Assembly: GCA_019423635.1 (NCBI GenBank)
Contig: JAHZBA010000002.1
Span: forward strand, 1 to 64,000
Origin: Clostridiales bacterium
GTDB taxonomy: Bacteria; Bacillota; Clostridia; Oscillospirales; Oscillospiraceae
Direction of reading: 5' to 3'
DNA length: 64,000 nt
Shown here: one piece after another, positions 6,911 to 14,454 of the stretch
How positions within the stretch are numbered: the first letter of the stretch is position 1
Layout: every line of letters starts with the position of its first letter
Program-made: the position numbers and the translations under genes
Notes under the pieces: generated by a model
The model's input: the letters and a program-made list of their open reading frames with translations, nothing else
Told to the model about the DNA's origin: nothing
Database searches by the model: none

Positions 6911-9121
6911 TCAGCGGACAGCCACGGACACCGCCGAGCGCCGGAGGTGCTCCGTCTCGCCTTGGTAACCCTTGCGGAACAGCAGGTAGAGAATACCGGC
7001 CAGCAGGATGACCGCCGCGATGGTGCCAATCCCGAGGGTCGCCTCGCCGGTGACAAGGCCGCCGATCTGGAACACAATCAGGGACACCACATAGGCAAAG
7101 GCGCACATATAGCCGATGGCGGCCGCCGTCCATCTGGCGTTGTTCATCTCCCGCTTGATGGCGCCCATGGCGGCGAAGCAGGGGGCGCAGAGAAGGTTGA
7201 AAATCATGAAGCTGTAAGCTGCCATGGCTCCGAAGTCCGCGCCGATGGCGGCATAGATGCCGCTGGCGTCGTCCATCAGGTCCGCCTCACCGGCGTACTG
7301 GTACAGCACACCGAAGGTGTTGACCACCTCCTCCTTGGCGATGAGGCCGGTGACCGTGGCGACGGTGGCCTTCCAGGCCATGTCGCCCACCCAGCCGATG
7401 GGGGCGAAGATCCAGGCCACGGCGCTGCCGATGGAGGCCAGGAGGGAGGCGTTGTTGTCCTCCACTGCGCCAAAGCCGGCTTCCGTAAAGCCATAGCCCT
7501 GGAGGAACCAGAGAATGATAGAACTAAGCAGGATGATGGTCCCGGCCCGCTTGATGAAGGACCAGCCCCGCTCCCAGGTGGCCCGCAGGACGTTGCCTGC
7601 GGAGGGGGCGTGATAGGCGGGCAGCTCCATGACGAAGGGGGCGGGCTCCCCGGCGAAGGCCTGGAACTTCTTCAGCATGATGCCGGAAATCACCACCGCC
7701 GCGATGCCGATGAAGAAGGCGGAGACGGCCACCAGAGCGGACCCGCCGAACACCGCGCCGGCGAACAGACCGATGATGGGCATTTTCGCCCCGCAGGGGA
7801 TGAAGCCGGTGGTCATGATGGTCATTTTCCGGTCCCGGTCCTGCTCAATGGTACGGGAGGCCATGATGCCGGGGACGCCGCAGCCCGTGGCCACCAGCAT
7901 GGGGATGAAGCTCTTTCCGGACAGCCCAAACCGGCGGAAGATGCGGTCCATGATGAAGGCCACACGGGCCATGTAGCCCACGTCCTCCAGGATGGCCAGC
8001 AGCAGGAAGAGCACCAGCATCTGGGGCACGAAGCCCAGCACCGCGCCTACGCCGGCCACAATGCCGTCCTGGATCAGCCCATAGAGCCAGCCGCTGACGC
8101 CCAGAGAGGTGAGAATGCCGTCGAAGAAATTGGGGACGATTTCACCGAACAGTGTATCGTTGGCCCAGTCGGTGCCGAAGGTGCCGATGCCCACGCCGCC
8201 GTCCGCGACGGAAGTGCCCATGGCGATAGCGTAGATGCAGAACATGACAAGCGCGAAGATGGGCAGGGCCAGGATTCGGTTGGTGACAATCCGGTCAATT
8301 TTGTCGGAGACAGAGAGACTTCCCTTGACAGCCCTTTTCTGCACCGCCTTGGACACCACGCCGCTGATGTAGGCGTACCGCTGATTTGTAATGATGCTCT
8401 CCGCGTCGTCGTCCAGCTCCTTTTCACAGTCGGCGATGTGCTGCTCCAGGTGGGTCCTCAGCACGTCGGGCAGCGCCAGGGACTCCAGCACCTTCCCGTC
8501 CCGCTCGAAGATCTTGATGGCGTACCAGCGGAGATACCCGTCCGGCACCTCCCCCTGGATGGACTCCTCAATGTGGGCCAGGGCGTGCTCCACGCTTCCG
8601 GTGAACACATGGGGCAGCTCCCCGGCCTGATGGCAGCGGGCCAGCGTCACGGCCTTCTCCGCGGCCTCCATGCCGCCCTCCCCCTTGAGGGCGCTCATCT
8701 CCACCACCTGGCAGCCCAGGGCGCTGCCCAGCCTGGCAAGGTCGATGGTGTCGCCGTTTTTTCGCACCAGGTCGATCATGTTCACCGCTACCACCACCGG
8801 CAGCCCCAGCTCGATGAGCTGGGTGGTGAGGTAGAGGTTGCGCTCGATATTGGTGCCGTCCACGATGTTGAGGATGGCGTCCGGCCGCTCCTGGACCAGA
8901 TAGTTCCGGGCCACCACCTCCTCCAGGGTGTAGGGGGACAGGGAGTAGATGCCGGGCAGATCCTGGATGACCACATCCTTGTGGCCGCGCAGATGTCCCT
9001 CTTTTTTCTCCACCGTGACCCCCGGCCAGTTGCCCACATACTGGCTGGAGCCGGTCAAGTCGTTGAACAGCGTGGTCTTCCCGCAGTTCGGATTGCCCGC
9101 CAGGGCAATTTTGATGTCCAT
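6911..9121 (-). CDS. feoB: Ferrous iron transporter FeoB (locus 1)
   Basis: 736-residue inner-membrane Fe2+ transporter. An N-terminal G-domain has G1 GNPNCGKTTLF (residues 9-19), G2 NWPGVTVEK, G3 DLPGIYSL and G4 NMID. A helical GDI-like spacer follows, then a membrane domain starting near residue 280 with two Gate-type regions, including GCGVPGIMASRT (about residue 415) and FIPCGAKMPI. The length is within the family range. The ATG at 9121 follows AAAGGAGAG. A perfect GTTAG-N6-CTAAC palindrome sits just upstream (9141-9156), so iron-responsive control separate from feoA is likely. Confidence 0.97.
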   Translation of the reverse strand: MDIKIALAGNPNCGKTTLFNDLTGSSQYVGNWPGVTVEKKEGHLRGHKDVVIQDLPGIYSLSPYTLEEVVARNYLVQERPDAILNIVDGTNIERNLYLTTQLIELGLPVVVAVNMIDLVRKNGDTIDLARLGSALGCQVVEMSALKGEGGMEAAEKAVTLARCHQAGELPHVFTGSVEHALAHIEESIQGEVPDGYLRWYAIKIFERDGKVLESLALPDVLRTHLEQHIADCEKELDDDAESIITNQRYAYISGVVSKAVQKRAVKGSLSVSDKIDRIVTNRILALPIFALVMFCIYAIAMGTSVADGGVGIGTFGTDWANDTLFGEIVPNFFDGILTSLGVSGWLYGLIQDGIVAGVGAVLGFVPQMLVLFLLLAILEDVGYMARVAFIMDRIFRRFGLSGKSFIPMLVATGCGVPGIMASRTIEQDRDRKMTIMTTGFIPCGAKMPIIGLFAGAVFGGSALVAVSAFFIGIAAVVISGIMLKKFQAFAGEPAPFVMELPAYHAPSAGNVLRATWERGWSFIKRAGTIILLSSIILWFLQGYGFTEAGFGAVEDNNASLLASIGSAVAWIFAPIGWVGDMAWKATVATVTGLIAKEEVVNTFGVLYQYAGEADLMDDASGIYAAIGADFGAMAAYSFMIFNLLCAPCFAAMGAIKREMNNARWTAAAIGYMCAFAYVVSLIVFQIGGLVTGEATLGIGTIAAVILLAGILYLLFRKGYQGETEHLRRSAVSVAVR

Positions 9122-9140
9122 GGTCTCTCTCCTTTCAAAT

Positions 9141-9156
9141 GTTAGTCGGAGCTAAC
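9141..9156. promoter_or_regulatory. Perfect GTTAG-N6-CTAAC palindrome upstream of feoB
   Basis: GTTAGTCGGAGCTAAC lies directly upstream of the feoB ribosome binding site. The same palindrome recurs upstream of the feoA genes and, degenerate, at the second feo locus. It is probably an operator for a metal-sensing repressor. The half-site resembles DtxR/IdeR boxes but the spacing differs, so the regulator is unassigned. Confidence 0.7.
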
Positions 9157-9257
9157 TTTTGGTGCAAATAACAGCGGCCTCGCCGCGTAATCCGACATGG
9201 TATCATTCGTTTTGGCGGAATTCACTTCCGTCAAAACACCGCTGCCCGCCGCAGCGA

Positions 9258-9353
9258 CACGTCCGCTGTGCGGACGTGGGAGGGGTATCGAAACCGTTGT
9301 GCCGCTCGCGGCGCGGCGGTTTCGTATCTAGGGGAGGCGAAGCCGCCCCTAGA
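9258..9353. repeat. Three consecutive hairpins between feoA and feoB
   Basis: Three inverted repeats follow one another: CACGTCCG/CGGACGTG (9258-9278), CGAAACCG/CGGTTTCG (9289-9324) and TCTAGGGG/CCCCTAGA with an inner GGC-GAA-GCC (9327-9353). The last begins at the feoA stop codon. They may attenuate read-through or stabilise feoA mRNA; no U-tract is seen. Confidence 0.55.
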
Positions 9354-9570
9354 CGATTTCGATCATCTCCGCATCCCCCCTGCGGACGCTGAGCTCATAG
9401 CCCCGGACATTCAACTCCATGGGGTCGCCCAGGGGGGCCACCTTGCGCACGAAGATCTCCACGCCTCTGGTGATGCCCATGTCCATGATCCGGCGCTTTA
9501 CCGGCCCCTCCCCGTGGAGCCGCGCCACGGTGACGGTCTCGCCCACCCTGGCGTCCTTTAAGGTTTTCAT
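9349..9570 (-). CDS. feoA: FeoA-type SH3-like protein (locus 1, second copy)
   Basis: 73-residue FeoA domain protein, a small cytosolic SH3-like partner of FeoB. The segments VARLHGEGPVKRRIMDMGI and FVRKVAPLGDPMELNVRGYE match the family core (MGh..G..h.h...aPLGDP.h...rg). I prefer the ATG at 9570, preceded by GGAGG at 8 nt, over the ATG at 9588 that overlaps the preceding gene. It follows the other feoA directly and they are probably cotranscribed. Confidence 0.92.
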   Translation of the reverse strand: MKTLKDARVGETVTVARLHGEGPVKRRIMDMGITRGVEIFVRKVAPLGDPMELNVRGYELSVRRGDAEMIEIV

Positions 9571-9584
9571 GTTCTGTTCCTCCC

Positions 9585-9794
9585 TCATATCAGAATACGG
9601 TTTGCCATGGTCCTGTCCAGCGCGATCCGGCTGTCCTTTACCTGTACAATCAGATTCCCTGCGATCTCACTGACCACCTGAATCTCGCTGTCCACCACAA
9701 AGCCCAGCTCCGCCAGATGCTGGCGCACCTCGTCCCTTCCGGTAATCTTGCGGATGGTGACGCGCTGGCCCACCTGGGCCATTGTCAGAGGCAT
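9585..9794 (-). CDS. feoA: FeoA-type protein (locus 1, first copy)
   Basis: 69-residue divergent FeoA domain protein (MPLTMAQVGQRVTIRKITG, then HLAELGFVVDSEIQVVSE and a C-terminal NLIVQVKDSRIALDR). Two tandem feoA genes before feoB are common in Clostridia. The ATG at 9794 follows AAAGGAGGAGAGG. It is the first gene of the feo operon, behind a promoter flanked by iron-box-like palindromes. Confidence 0.9.
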   Translation of the reverse strand: MPLTMAQVGQRVTIRKITGRDEVRQHLAELGFVVDSEIQVVSEIAGNLIVQVKDSRIALDRTMANRILI

Positions 9795-9811
9795 CTGCCC
9801 TCTCCTCCTTT

Positions 9812-9827
9812 GTTAGTATGAACTAAC
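9812..9827. promoter_or_regulatory. GTTAG-N6-CTAAC palindrome 1 upstream of feoA
   Basis: GTTAGTATGAACTAAC, a perfect 5-6-5 palindrome adjacent to the feoA ribosome binding site; probable metalloregulator operator. Confidence 0.7.
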
Positions 9828-9845
9828 CGTCCGGTGAATTTATTG

Positions 9846-9861
9846 GTTAGCTTCCGCTAAC
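9846..9861. promoter_or_regulatory. GTTAG-N6-CTAAC palindrome 2 upstream of feoA
   Basis: GTTAGCTTCCGCTAAC, extended by one more base pair on each side (9845-9862). It lies downstream of the predicted transcription start. A third, imperfect copy overlaps the promoter. Confidence 0.7.
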
Positions 9862-9876
9862 CGTCTTTCGTGTCTG

Positions 9877-9905
9877 AGTTTAGCATGACTAACTCTCCCT
9901 GTCAA
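9877..9905 (-). promoter_or_regulatory. Sigma-A promoter of feo locus 1 with overlapping operator
   Basis: On the minus strand TTGACA (complement of 9900-9905), a 17-nt spacer and TAAACT (complement of 9877-9882). A degenerate palindrome (GTTAG at 9889-9893 against TTTAG/CTAAA with 5-nt spacing) occupies the spacer and -10, so a bound repressor would block polymerase. Confidence 0.7.
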
Positions 9906-9959
9906 GGGGGTTTTCGGAAATTTTGAGAAAAAAATATCAAGGACTGTTTTGTACAGGTC

Positions 9960-9988
9960 TTGCAGGATGGCCTGCGGCAGGGTATACT
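9960..9988 (+). promoter_or_regulatory. Sigma-A promoter for the 10024 phosphodiesterase
   Basis: TTGCAG at 9960-9965 and TATACT at 9983-9988 with a 17-nt spacer, divergent from the feo promoter. Confidence 0.65.
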
Positions 9989-10023
9989 GGAACAGCCACA
10001 GAACTTGGAAGAGGAGGTATGCC

Positions 10024-10497
10024 ATGAAAATTCTGGTCTTTTCAGACTCCCACGGGAATTTTTCCAACATGGTCCAGGCGGCGGAGCGGGAGGCCCCTCA
10101 CATGATCTTTCATCTGGGAGACGGCTGGAGGGATGCCCAGCGCCTGCAGGAGCGGCTCCCGGAGATCCCCCTGTACCAGGTTCCCGGCAACTGCGACTTC
10201 CGCAGCACCGAGCCGCCGGAGCAGCTGCTGACCATCCAGGGCAAGCGGATTCTGCTGTGTCATGGCCACACCTACGGCGTCAAGAGCTCCCTTTTGACGG
10301 CGGGCCTCACGGCAGAGGATCGGGATCTGGATCTGTTCCTCTTCGGGCACACTCACAAGCCGATGGTGGACAAGCGGGGAAAGACGCTGTTTCTGAATCC
10401 CGGCAGCATTGGGGAGTTCCGGCCCTCCTACGGGATTGTGACCATTGAGGACGGAAAACTGGAGGGGCGGACGGTGCTGTTTCAGGGGAATCCGTAA
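10024..10497 (+). CDS. Metallophosphoesterase (YfcE/MJ0936 family)
   Basis: 157-residue calcineurin-like phosphoesterase. Motifs in order: VFSDSHGN (residues 5-12), FHLGDGW, VPGNCDF (about 53-59), LCHGHTYG and FGHTHKP. The family hydrolyses phosphodiesters in vitro; the cellular substrate is unknown. The ATG at 10024 follows GAGGAGG, and in-frame upstream codons reach into the promoter, so they were excluded. It is monocistronic between a promoter and a strong terminator. Confidence 0.87.
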   Translation: MKILVFSDSHGNFSNMVQAAEREAPHMIFHLGDGWRDAQRLQERLPEIPLYQVPGNCDFRSTEPPEQLLTIQGKRILLCHGHTYGVKSSLLTAGLTAEDRDLDLFLFGHTHKPMVDKRGKTLFLNPGSIGEFRPSYGIVTIEDGKLEGRTVLFQGNP

Positions 10498-10542
10498 ACG
10501 GGGAGCGCCTCTGATCGCGTTTTCGCCGCAGAGGAGATAAGC

Positions 10543-10576
10543 CGCGCCTCTGGCAAAGCCAGAGGCGCGTTTTTTT
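10543..10576 (+). terminator. Intrinsic terminator
   Basis: 12-bp perfect stem CGCGCCTCTGGC/GCCAGAGGCGCG with an AAA loop, followed by seven T. It ends the phosphodiesterase transcript at the stop codon of the converging nifU-like gene. Confidence 0.93.
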
Positions 10577-11022
10577 CAGCTCTCCTGGTGACCGCAGGTC
10601 TCACAGTGGCCGTCGCAGTCCCGCAGCTCGTCGCCGTAGGGGATACCGCTGCGGTCGTAGTAATCCCGGACGGCGGCCCGGACCGCCTCCTCCGCCAGCA
10701 CGGAGCAGTGCATCTTATGGGCTGGCAGGCCGTCCAGGGCCTCCGCCACCGCCCTGTTGGACAGAGCCAGGGCCTCGGAGATGGTTTTGCCCTTGATCAT
10801 CTCCGTGGCCATAGAGCTGGTGGCAATGGCACTGCCGCAGCCGAAGGTGTTGAATTTCACGTCGGTGATGACCCGGGTCTCGGGGTCCACCTTGATATAC
10901 ATCCGCATGATGTCCCCGCATCGGGCATTGCCCACCTCACCGACGCCGTCGGCGTCCTCCAGTTTGCCGACATTGCGGGGATGCTGGAAATGGTCCATAA
11001 CTTTTTCGCTGTATAGCGGCAT
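10576..11022 (-). CDS. nifU: NifU/IscU-type Fe-S cluster scaffold protein
   Basis: 148-residue scaffold on which Fe-S clusters are assembled with sulfur from the cysteine desulfurase encoded upstream. Start MPLYSEKVMDHFQHPRNVG is typical of the NifU N-domain family. Ligand cysteines occur in GNARCGDIM (about residue 35), FGCGSAIATSS (about 60) and HKMHCSVLAEEA (about 104). The C-terminal tail DCDGHCETCGHQES adds extra cysteines, as in many clostridial members. The ATG at 11022 follows AGGAGG; upstream in-frame codons are low-complexity and were dropped. The order nifS then nifU on the minus strand suggests one operon, although a 380-bp gap holding a repeat element separates them. Confidence 0.93.
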   Translation of the reverse strand: MPLYSEKVMDHFQHPRNVGKLEDADGVGEVGNARCGDIMRMYIKVDPETRVITDVKFNTFGCGSAIATSSMATEMIKGKTISEALALSNRAVAEALDGLPAHKMHCSVLAEEAVRAAVRDYYDRSGIPYGDELRDCDGHCETCGHQES

Positions 11023-11246
11023 AGTTTTCCTCCTGTTCTTCTCTTTGCTTCTTTTATGAAAGGCTCCGTTCGGTCCTGTGTTCCCCATGTGTGCCGCAGG
11101 GCGCGACGACCCGGCGCGCCGGGGCGCGGCCCAGGCCAGCTTCTCTCGGCTCGCTGGACCAATTCGCCTCCCTGCACCCCGCAGGCCTTTGGAATCCCCC
11201 ATTCGGGGCACGCGAGGCCTGCGCGAAACCTGTTTCTGCCTAAGAA

Positions 11247-11400
11247 CCTATCCCGAAATAAGACGTGCGCAGATTGCGCCGTCAGATTTTACGCCAGACA
11301 AGGCGGTTTTTCGCGGACGGGCTGTTGCCCGGCAAGGAAAACCAACGCAGTATCGCGCAAAATATGCAAGCAAGCTGTGTACGGATGATTTCGGGATAGG
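11247..11400. repeat. 154-bp inverted-repeat (MITE-like) element between nifS and nifU
   Basis: A perfect 13-bp terminal inverted repeat, CCTATCCCGAAAT at 11247-11259 and ATTTCGGGATAGG at 11388-11400, bounds a short non-coding stretch with no ORF of its own. The right terminus abuts the nifS stop codon. Structure and size suit a miniature inverted-repeat element or a dispersed intergenic repeat. The remaining part of the gap (11023-11246) shows no gene. Confidence 0.7.
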
Positions 11401-11402
11401 CT

Positions 11403-12590
11403 TTAAATCAGATGCGGGCGCTCCCCCCTTTCCAACTCATCCCACACCGGGGACATCTCCCGGAGGTACGCCACCACCTCCGGCACAACGTCCAGTATAT
11501 AATCAATCTCTTTTTCCGTGTTGTATTCTCCGAGACTCAGCCGCAGAGACCCGTGGGCCACCTCATGGGGCCGGCCCAGGGCCAGCAGCACGTGGCTGGG
11601 CTCCAGCGACCCGGAGGTGCAGGCACTGCCGGAGGAGGCGGCGATTCCCCTGGCGTCCAGCAAAAGCAGCAAGGACTCCCCCTCGATCCCCTCAAAGCAC
11701 ACGTTGACGTTGCCCGGCAGTCGCCGCTGGGCGTCGCCGTTGAGGACCGTATGGGGAATGGCGGTGAGGCCCCGGATCAGGCGGTCCCGCAGGGGGATCA
11801 ACTGGGCGGCGTTTCGTTTCATGTTGGCGCAGGCCTCGTCAAAGGCCGCCGCCGCGCCGCAGATGCCGGGGAGATTCTCGGTGCCCGGCCGTTTGCCCCG
11901 CTCCTGGGCCCCGCCGTAGAGAAGGTTCTTCAGCGCAACGCCCCGCCGGGCATACAGCACCCCCACCCCCTTGGGCCCGTGGAATTTATGAGCGGAGAGG
12001 GACAGCAGGTCGATGCCCATGGACTCTACATTGATCGGAAGGTGCCCCGCCGCCTGCACGGCGTCCGTATGGAAGAGGACCCCCGCCTCCCGGCACACCC
12101 CGCCGATCTCGGCAATGGGCTGGACGGTGCCGATCTCATTGTTGGCAAACATCACACTGACCAGACACGTGTCCGGCCGGATAGCCCGGCGCACCTGCTC
12201 CGCTGTCACCACGCCGTCGGGCGGGATGTCAAGGAGCGTGACTTCATAGCCCTCCTGTTCCAGGGCCTCCAGGGTGTGCAGCACCGCGTGGTGCTCGAAG
12301 GCCGTCGAAACCATATGGCGCTTGTTCTTCCGCGCTCCCAGGGCCGCGGCGGAGCGCAGGGCCTGATTGTCCGCCTCACTGCCGCCGGAGGTAAACGTAA
12401 TCTCCTGGGGACGGGCCCCCAGATGCCCGGCAAAAACCTCCCGGGCCTCCGCCAGCTTCTCCGCCGCCCGCTGTCCGGGGCTGTGGAGGCTGGAGGGATT
12501 GCCGTAGAACTCCTGGAAGCAGGGCGTCATGGCGGCCAGGGCCGTATCGCTCAGGGCCGTGGTGGCCGCGTTATCGGCGTAGATCTGCAT
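11403..12590 (-). CDS. nifS: Cysteine desulfurase (NifS/IscS family)
   Basis: 395-residue PLP enzyme that removes sulfur from L-cysteine as a persulfide for Fe-S cluster assembly. The N-terminus MQIYADNAATT, the TSGGSEADN substrate loop (about residue 70), HTDAVQAAGH (around 180), the PLP lysine motif SLSAHKFHGPKG (around 203) and the catalytic-loop Cys in SSGSACTSGSLEPSHVL (around 330) are present. The short SSGSACTSG loop marks the NifS/IscS group I type. It is paired with a NifU-type scaffold. Its promoter region contains a GATAT-N4-ATATC palindrome that may bind an Fe-S or cysteine regulator. Confidence 0.96.
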   Translation of the reverse strand: MQIYADNAATTALSDTALAAMTPCFQEFYGNPSSLHSPGQRAAEKLAEAREVFAGHLGARPQEITFTSGGSEADNQALRSAAALGARKNKRHMVSTAFEHHAVLHTLEALEQEGYEVTLLDIPPDGVVTAEQVRRAIRPDTCLVSVMFANNEIGTVQPIAEIGGVCREAGVLFHTDAVQAAGHLPINVESMGIDLLSLSAHKFHGPKGVGVLYARRGVALKNLLYGGAQERGKRPGTENLPGICGAAAAFDEACANMKRNAAQLIPLRDRLIRGLTAIPHTVLNGDAQRRLPGNVNVCFEGIEGESLLLLLDARGIAASSGSACTSGSLEPSHVLLALGRPHEVAHGSLRLSLGEYNTEKEIDYILDVVPEVVAYLREMSPVWDELERGERPHLI

Positions 12591-12623
12591 TTCTTATTCC
12601 TCCTATTCCTATCTTTTTACTAT

Positions 12624-12658
12624 GATATAGAAATATCACAGATTCCCGCGTTTGTCAA
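12624..12658 (-). promoter_or_regulatory. nifS promoter with overlapping palindrome
   Basis: TTGACA on the minus strand (complement of 12653-12658), a 17-nt spacer and a weak TATTTC -10. A perfect palindrome GATATAGAAATATC (12624-12637) overlaps the -10, which suggests a repressor site; the regulator is not identified. Confidence 0.55.
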
Positions 12659-12687
12659 GCGCCGGTTTTCCTCTCGTCTGCGGGAGC

Positions 12688-12716
12688 TTGCACCAAGAGG
12701 GCTCTTGTGTTAGAAT
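12688..12716 (+). promoter_or_regulatory. Sigma-A promoter for the Imm26-like gene
   Basis: TTGCAC at 12688-12693 and TAGAAT at 12711-12716 with a 17-nt spacer, 32 nt before the start codon. Confidence 0.6.
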
Positions 12717-12748
12717 CAGATCCATCACCTTGAAGGGCGGGGGATATC

Positions 12749-13189
12749 ATGGCCGGGAGGCGGCGGTTACAGCTGGGGGATCTCTATGAGATTCCCCTGC
12801 CCAGCGGAAAAAAGGCATACGGGAGGCTGTTTCGGGAATTCACCCTGGCAATCTACCAGGGCCGCTATGCGGACGTCTCCGAACTGCCGGAGGACGCGGA
12901 ATACGACCGCTTTCTCTGCGTCTATCGGGATCTGCTGCGGGACGGCGCGTGGAGCGTGGTTGGAAGCCGGCCCTTCCGGGACGGCGAGGACAGCTGGCCG
13001 CCCCCCAAATGCGTGGTGGACGCCATCACCCGCAGAGGCAGCCTGTACGAAAAGGGGGTCATCCGGCCCTGCACCTATGCCGGGTGCAAGGACCTGGAGA
13101 TCGCCGCCGTCTGGGACCGAAACCACCTGGTGGACATGCTGATGGGAGATCCCAAATGGGACGCGGCCATCCGGAAGCCCCTTCCGTGA
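12749..13189 (+). CDS. Immunity protein 26-like protein
   Basis: 146-residue soluble protein. The N-terminal LQLGDLYEIPLPSGKKAYGR resembles Imm26 immunity proteins, which start with a GDhh.IPL..G..aYGR pattern and protect cells from polymorphic toxins. No toxin gene with a matching delivery domain is beside it; the nearest immunity-type neighbour is the SUKH protein at 13972. It could be a remnant or 'orphan' immunity gene. Family assignment rests on the N-terminal pattern only, so it is tentative. Confidence 0.55.
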   Translation: MAGRRRLQLGDLYEIPLPSGKKAYGRLFREFTLAIYQGRYADVSELPEDAEYDRFLCVYRDLLRDGAWSVVGSRPFRDGEDSWPPPKCVVDAITRRGSLYEKGVIRPCTYAGCKDLEIAAVWDRNHLVDMLMGDPKWDAAIRKPLP

Positions 13190-13295
13190 TCCGCCCATCG
13201 TGAGCCAATAAGGGAGTGATTTGCTGTGAAGCGCTGCATTGTGGTGGCCGGGATCGTCTGAAACACTACATACCATACGTGAAAGGAGCATTCCC

Positions 13296-13934
13296 ATGAC
13301 GATTCCGGATTCCACCATTCTCTATCCCCGCACCGGGGACACCCAGACCATCTACTTGAAAAACGCCGTGGAGCACCCCGCCATTGAAATCGGCGAGTTC
13401 ACCATCTACAACGACTTTGTCCAGGACCCCAGGGACTTTGTGAAGAACAACGTCCTGTACCACTACCCTGTCAACGGTGACCGTCTCCTCATCGGAAAGT
13501 TCTGTTCCATCGCCTGCGGCGCGAAGTTCCTGATGAACAGCGCCAACCACACCCTCCGCTCCCTCTCCACCTACACCTTCCCCATCTTCTACGAGGCCTG
13601 GGGGCTGGAGACGCGACCCGCGGAGGCCTGGGACAACCACGGGGACATCGTGATCGGAAACGATGTCTGGATCGGCTACGAGGCGGTGATTCTGGCAGGC
13701 GTCACCATTGGCGACGGGGCCGCCATCGGCGCCCGGGCCGTGGTGACGAAGGACGTGCCGCCCTACACCATTGTGGGCGGGGTCCCGGCCAGGCCCATCC
13801 GAAAACGGTTTTCCGAGGAGCAGATCGCGGTCCTCCAGACCCTGCACTGGTGGGACTGGCCGGTGGAAAAGATTTCGGCGCACATTCCGGATATCCAAAG
13901 CGGAGACCTGGAGGCCCTGCGCCGCAATATTTGA
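13296..13934 (+). CDS. Vat/CatB-type xenobiotic O-acetyltransferase (hexapeptide family)
   Basis: 212-residue left-handed beta-helix acetyltransferase of the group that includes streptogramin A acetyltransferases (Vat) and CatB. Key signs are YHYPVNGDRLLIGKFCSIA, the catalytic histidine in NSANHTL (about residue 85), DNHGDIVIGNDVWIGYEAVI and the C-terminal VGGVPARPIRKRF. These enzymes acetylate hydroxyl groups with acetyl-CoA. Many family members do not confer resistance, so drug inactivation here is only a possibility. The ATG at 13296 follows AAAGGAG; it ends at a strong terminator. Confidence 0.85.
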   Translation: MTIPDSTILYPRTGDTQTIYLKNAVEHPAIEIGEFTIYNDFVQDPRDFVKNNVLYHYPVNGDRLLIGKFCSIACGAKFLMNSANHTLRSLSTYTFPIFYEAWGLETRPAEAWDNHGDIVIGNDVWIGYEAVILAGVTIGDGAAIGARAVVTKDVPPYTIVGGVPARPIRKRFSEEQIAVLQTLHWWDWPVEKISAHIPDIQSGDLEALRRNI

Positions 13935-13937
13935 GCA

Positions 13938-13969
13938 AAGCCCCTCCGCCTATGGCGGAGGGGCTTTTG
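13938..13969. terminator. Bidirectional intrinsic terminator
   Basis: AAAGCCCCTCCGCC-TAT-GGCGGAGGGGCTTTT forms a perfect stem with A/T tracts on both sides, serving the converging acetyltransferase and SUKH genes. Confidence 0.92.
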
Positions 13970-13971
13970 CA

Positions 13972-14445
13972 TCATGATCTCACATGGATCTTCTCCAGGA
14001 AATCCGTGAAGGACTCCGCAATCAGACAGTCCTCCCGGTGCTCCAGAAACTCGTCGTACTCCTCATGGAAGAGATAGTAGACCCGGTGGTCCCCCTCCTC
14101 CGCCATGACGCAGTAGGAATCTCCGCTCTGGTCGGAACAGAAGGGAATCAGCGTTCCGGGGAGGAAGCCGTCCATCTGCTGCCACTTCAGCAGGGTGTCG
14201 ATGGTGAGGAGGTTGGGATGGAACGTGCGGGCAATGGCATGGAACTCCGCCAGGGGCAGCTCATATTCCTCCTCGCCGATGAAATACTCCCGGCCATCCC
14301 GGAAAAAGCCCCCGTTCTGCCGCCGGTAAAACTCTCTCATGTCCTCCGGCAGGACAACGCCAAACGCCTTTTCAAAGGCGGCGAATTCCTCCCCGGTGAC
14401 GCCCGGCTCCTGATGGGGCTCCAAAAATTCCTCCGGCCCTCTCAT
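13972..14445 (-). CDS. SMI1/KNR4 (SUKH) family protein
   Basis: 157-residue SUKH-superfamily protein, a fold common among immunity proteins of contact-dependent and polymorphic toxin systems. Diagnostic features are the N-terminal TGEEFAAFEKAFGVVLPEDMREFYRRQNGG in residues 17-46 (in the usual hPxxhxxF-hxxxNGG arrangement) and the later LIPFCSDQSGDSYC strand. It is followed after 9 nt by the Dabb gene further from the promoter. No cognate toxin is visible. Confidence 0.8.
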   Translation of the reverse strand: MRGPEEFLEPHQEPGVTGEEFAAFEKAFGVVLPEDMREFYRRQNGGFFRDGREYFIGEEEYELPLAEFHAIARTFHPNLLTIDTLLKWQQMDGFLPGTLIPFCSDQSGDSYCVMAEEGDHRVYYLFHEEYDEFLEHREDCLIAESFTDFLEKIHVRS

Positions 14446-14454
14446 CCCGTCCTC

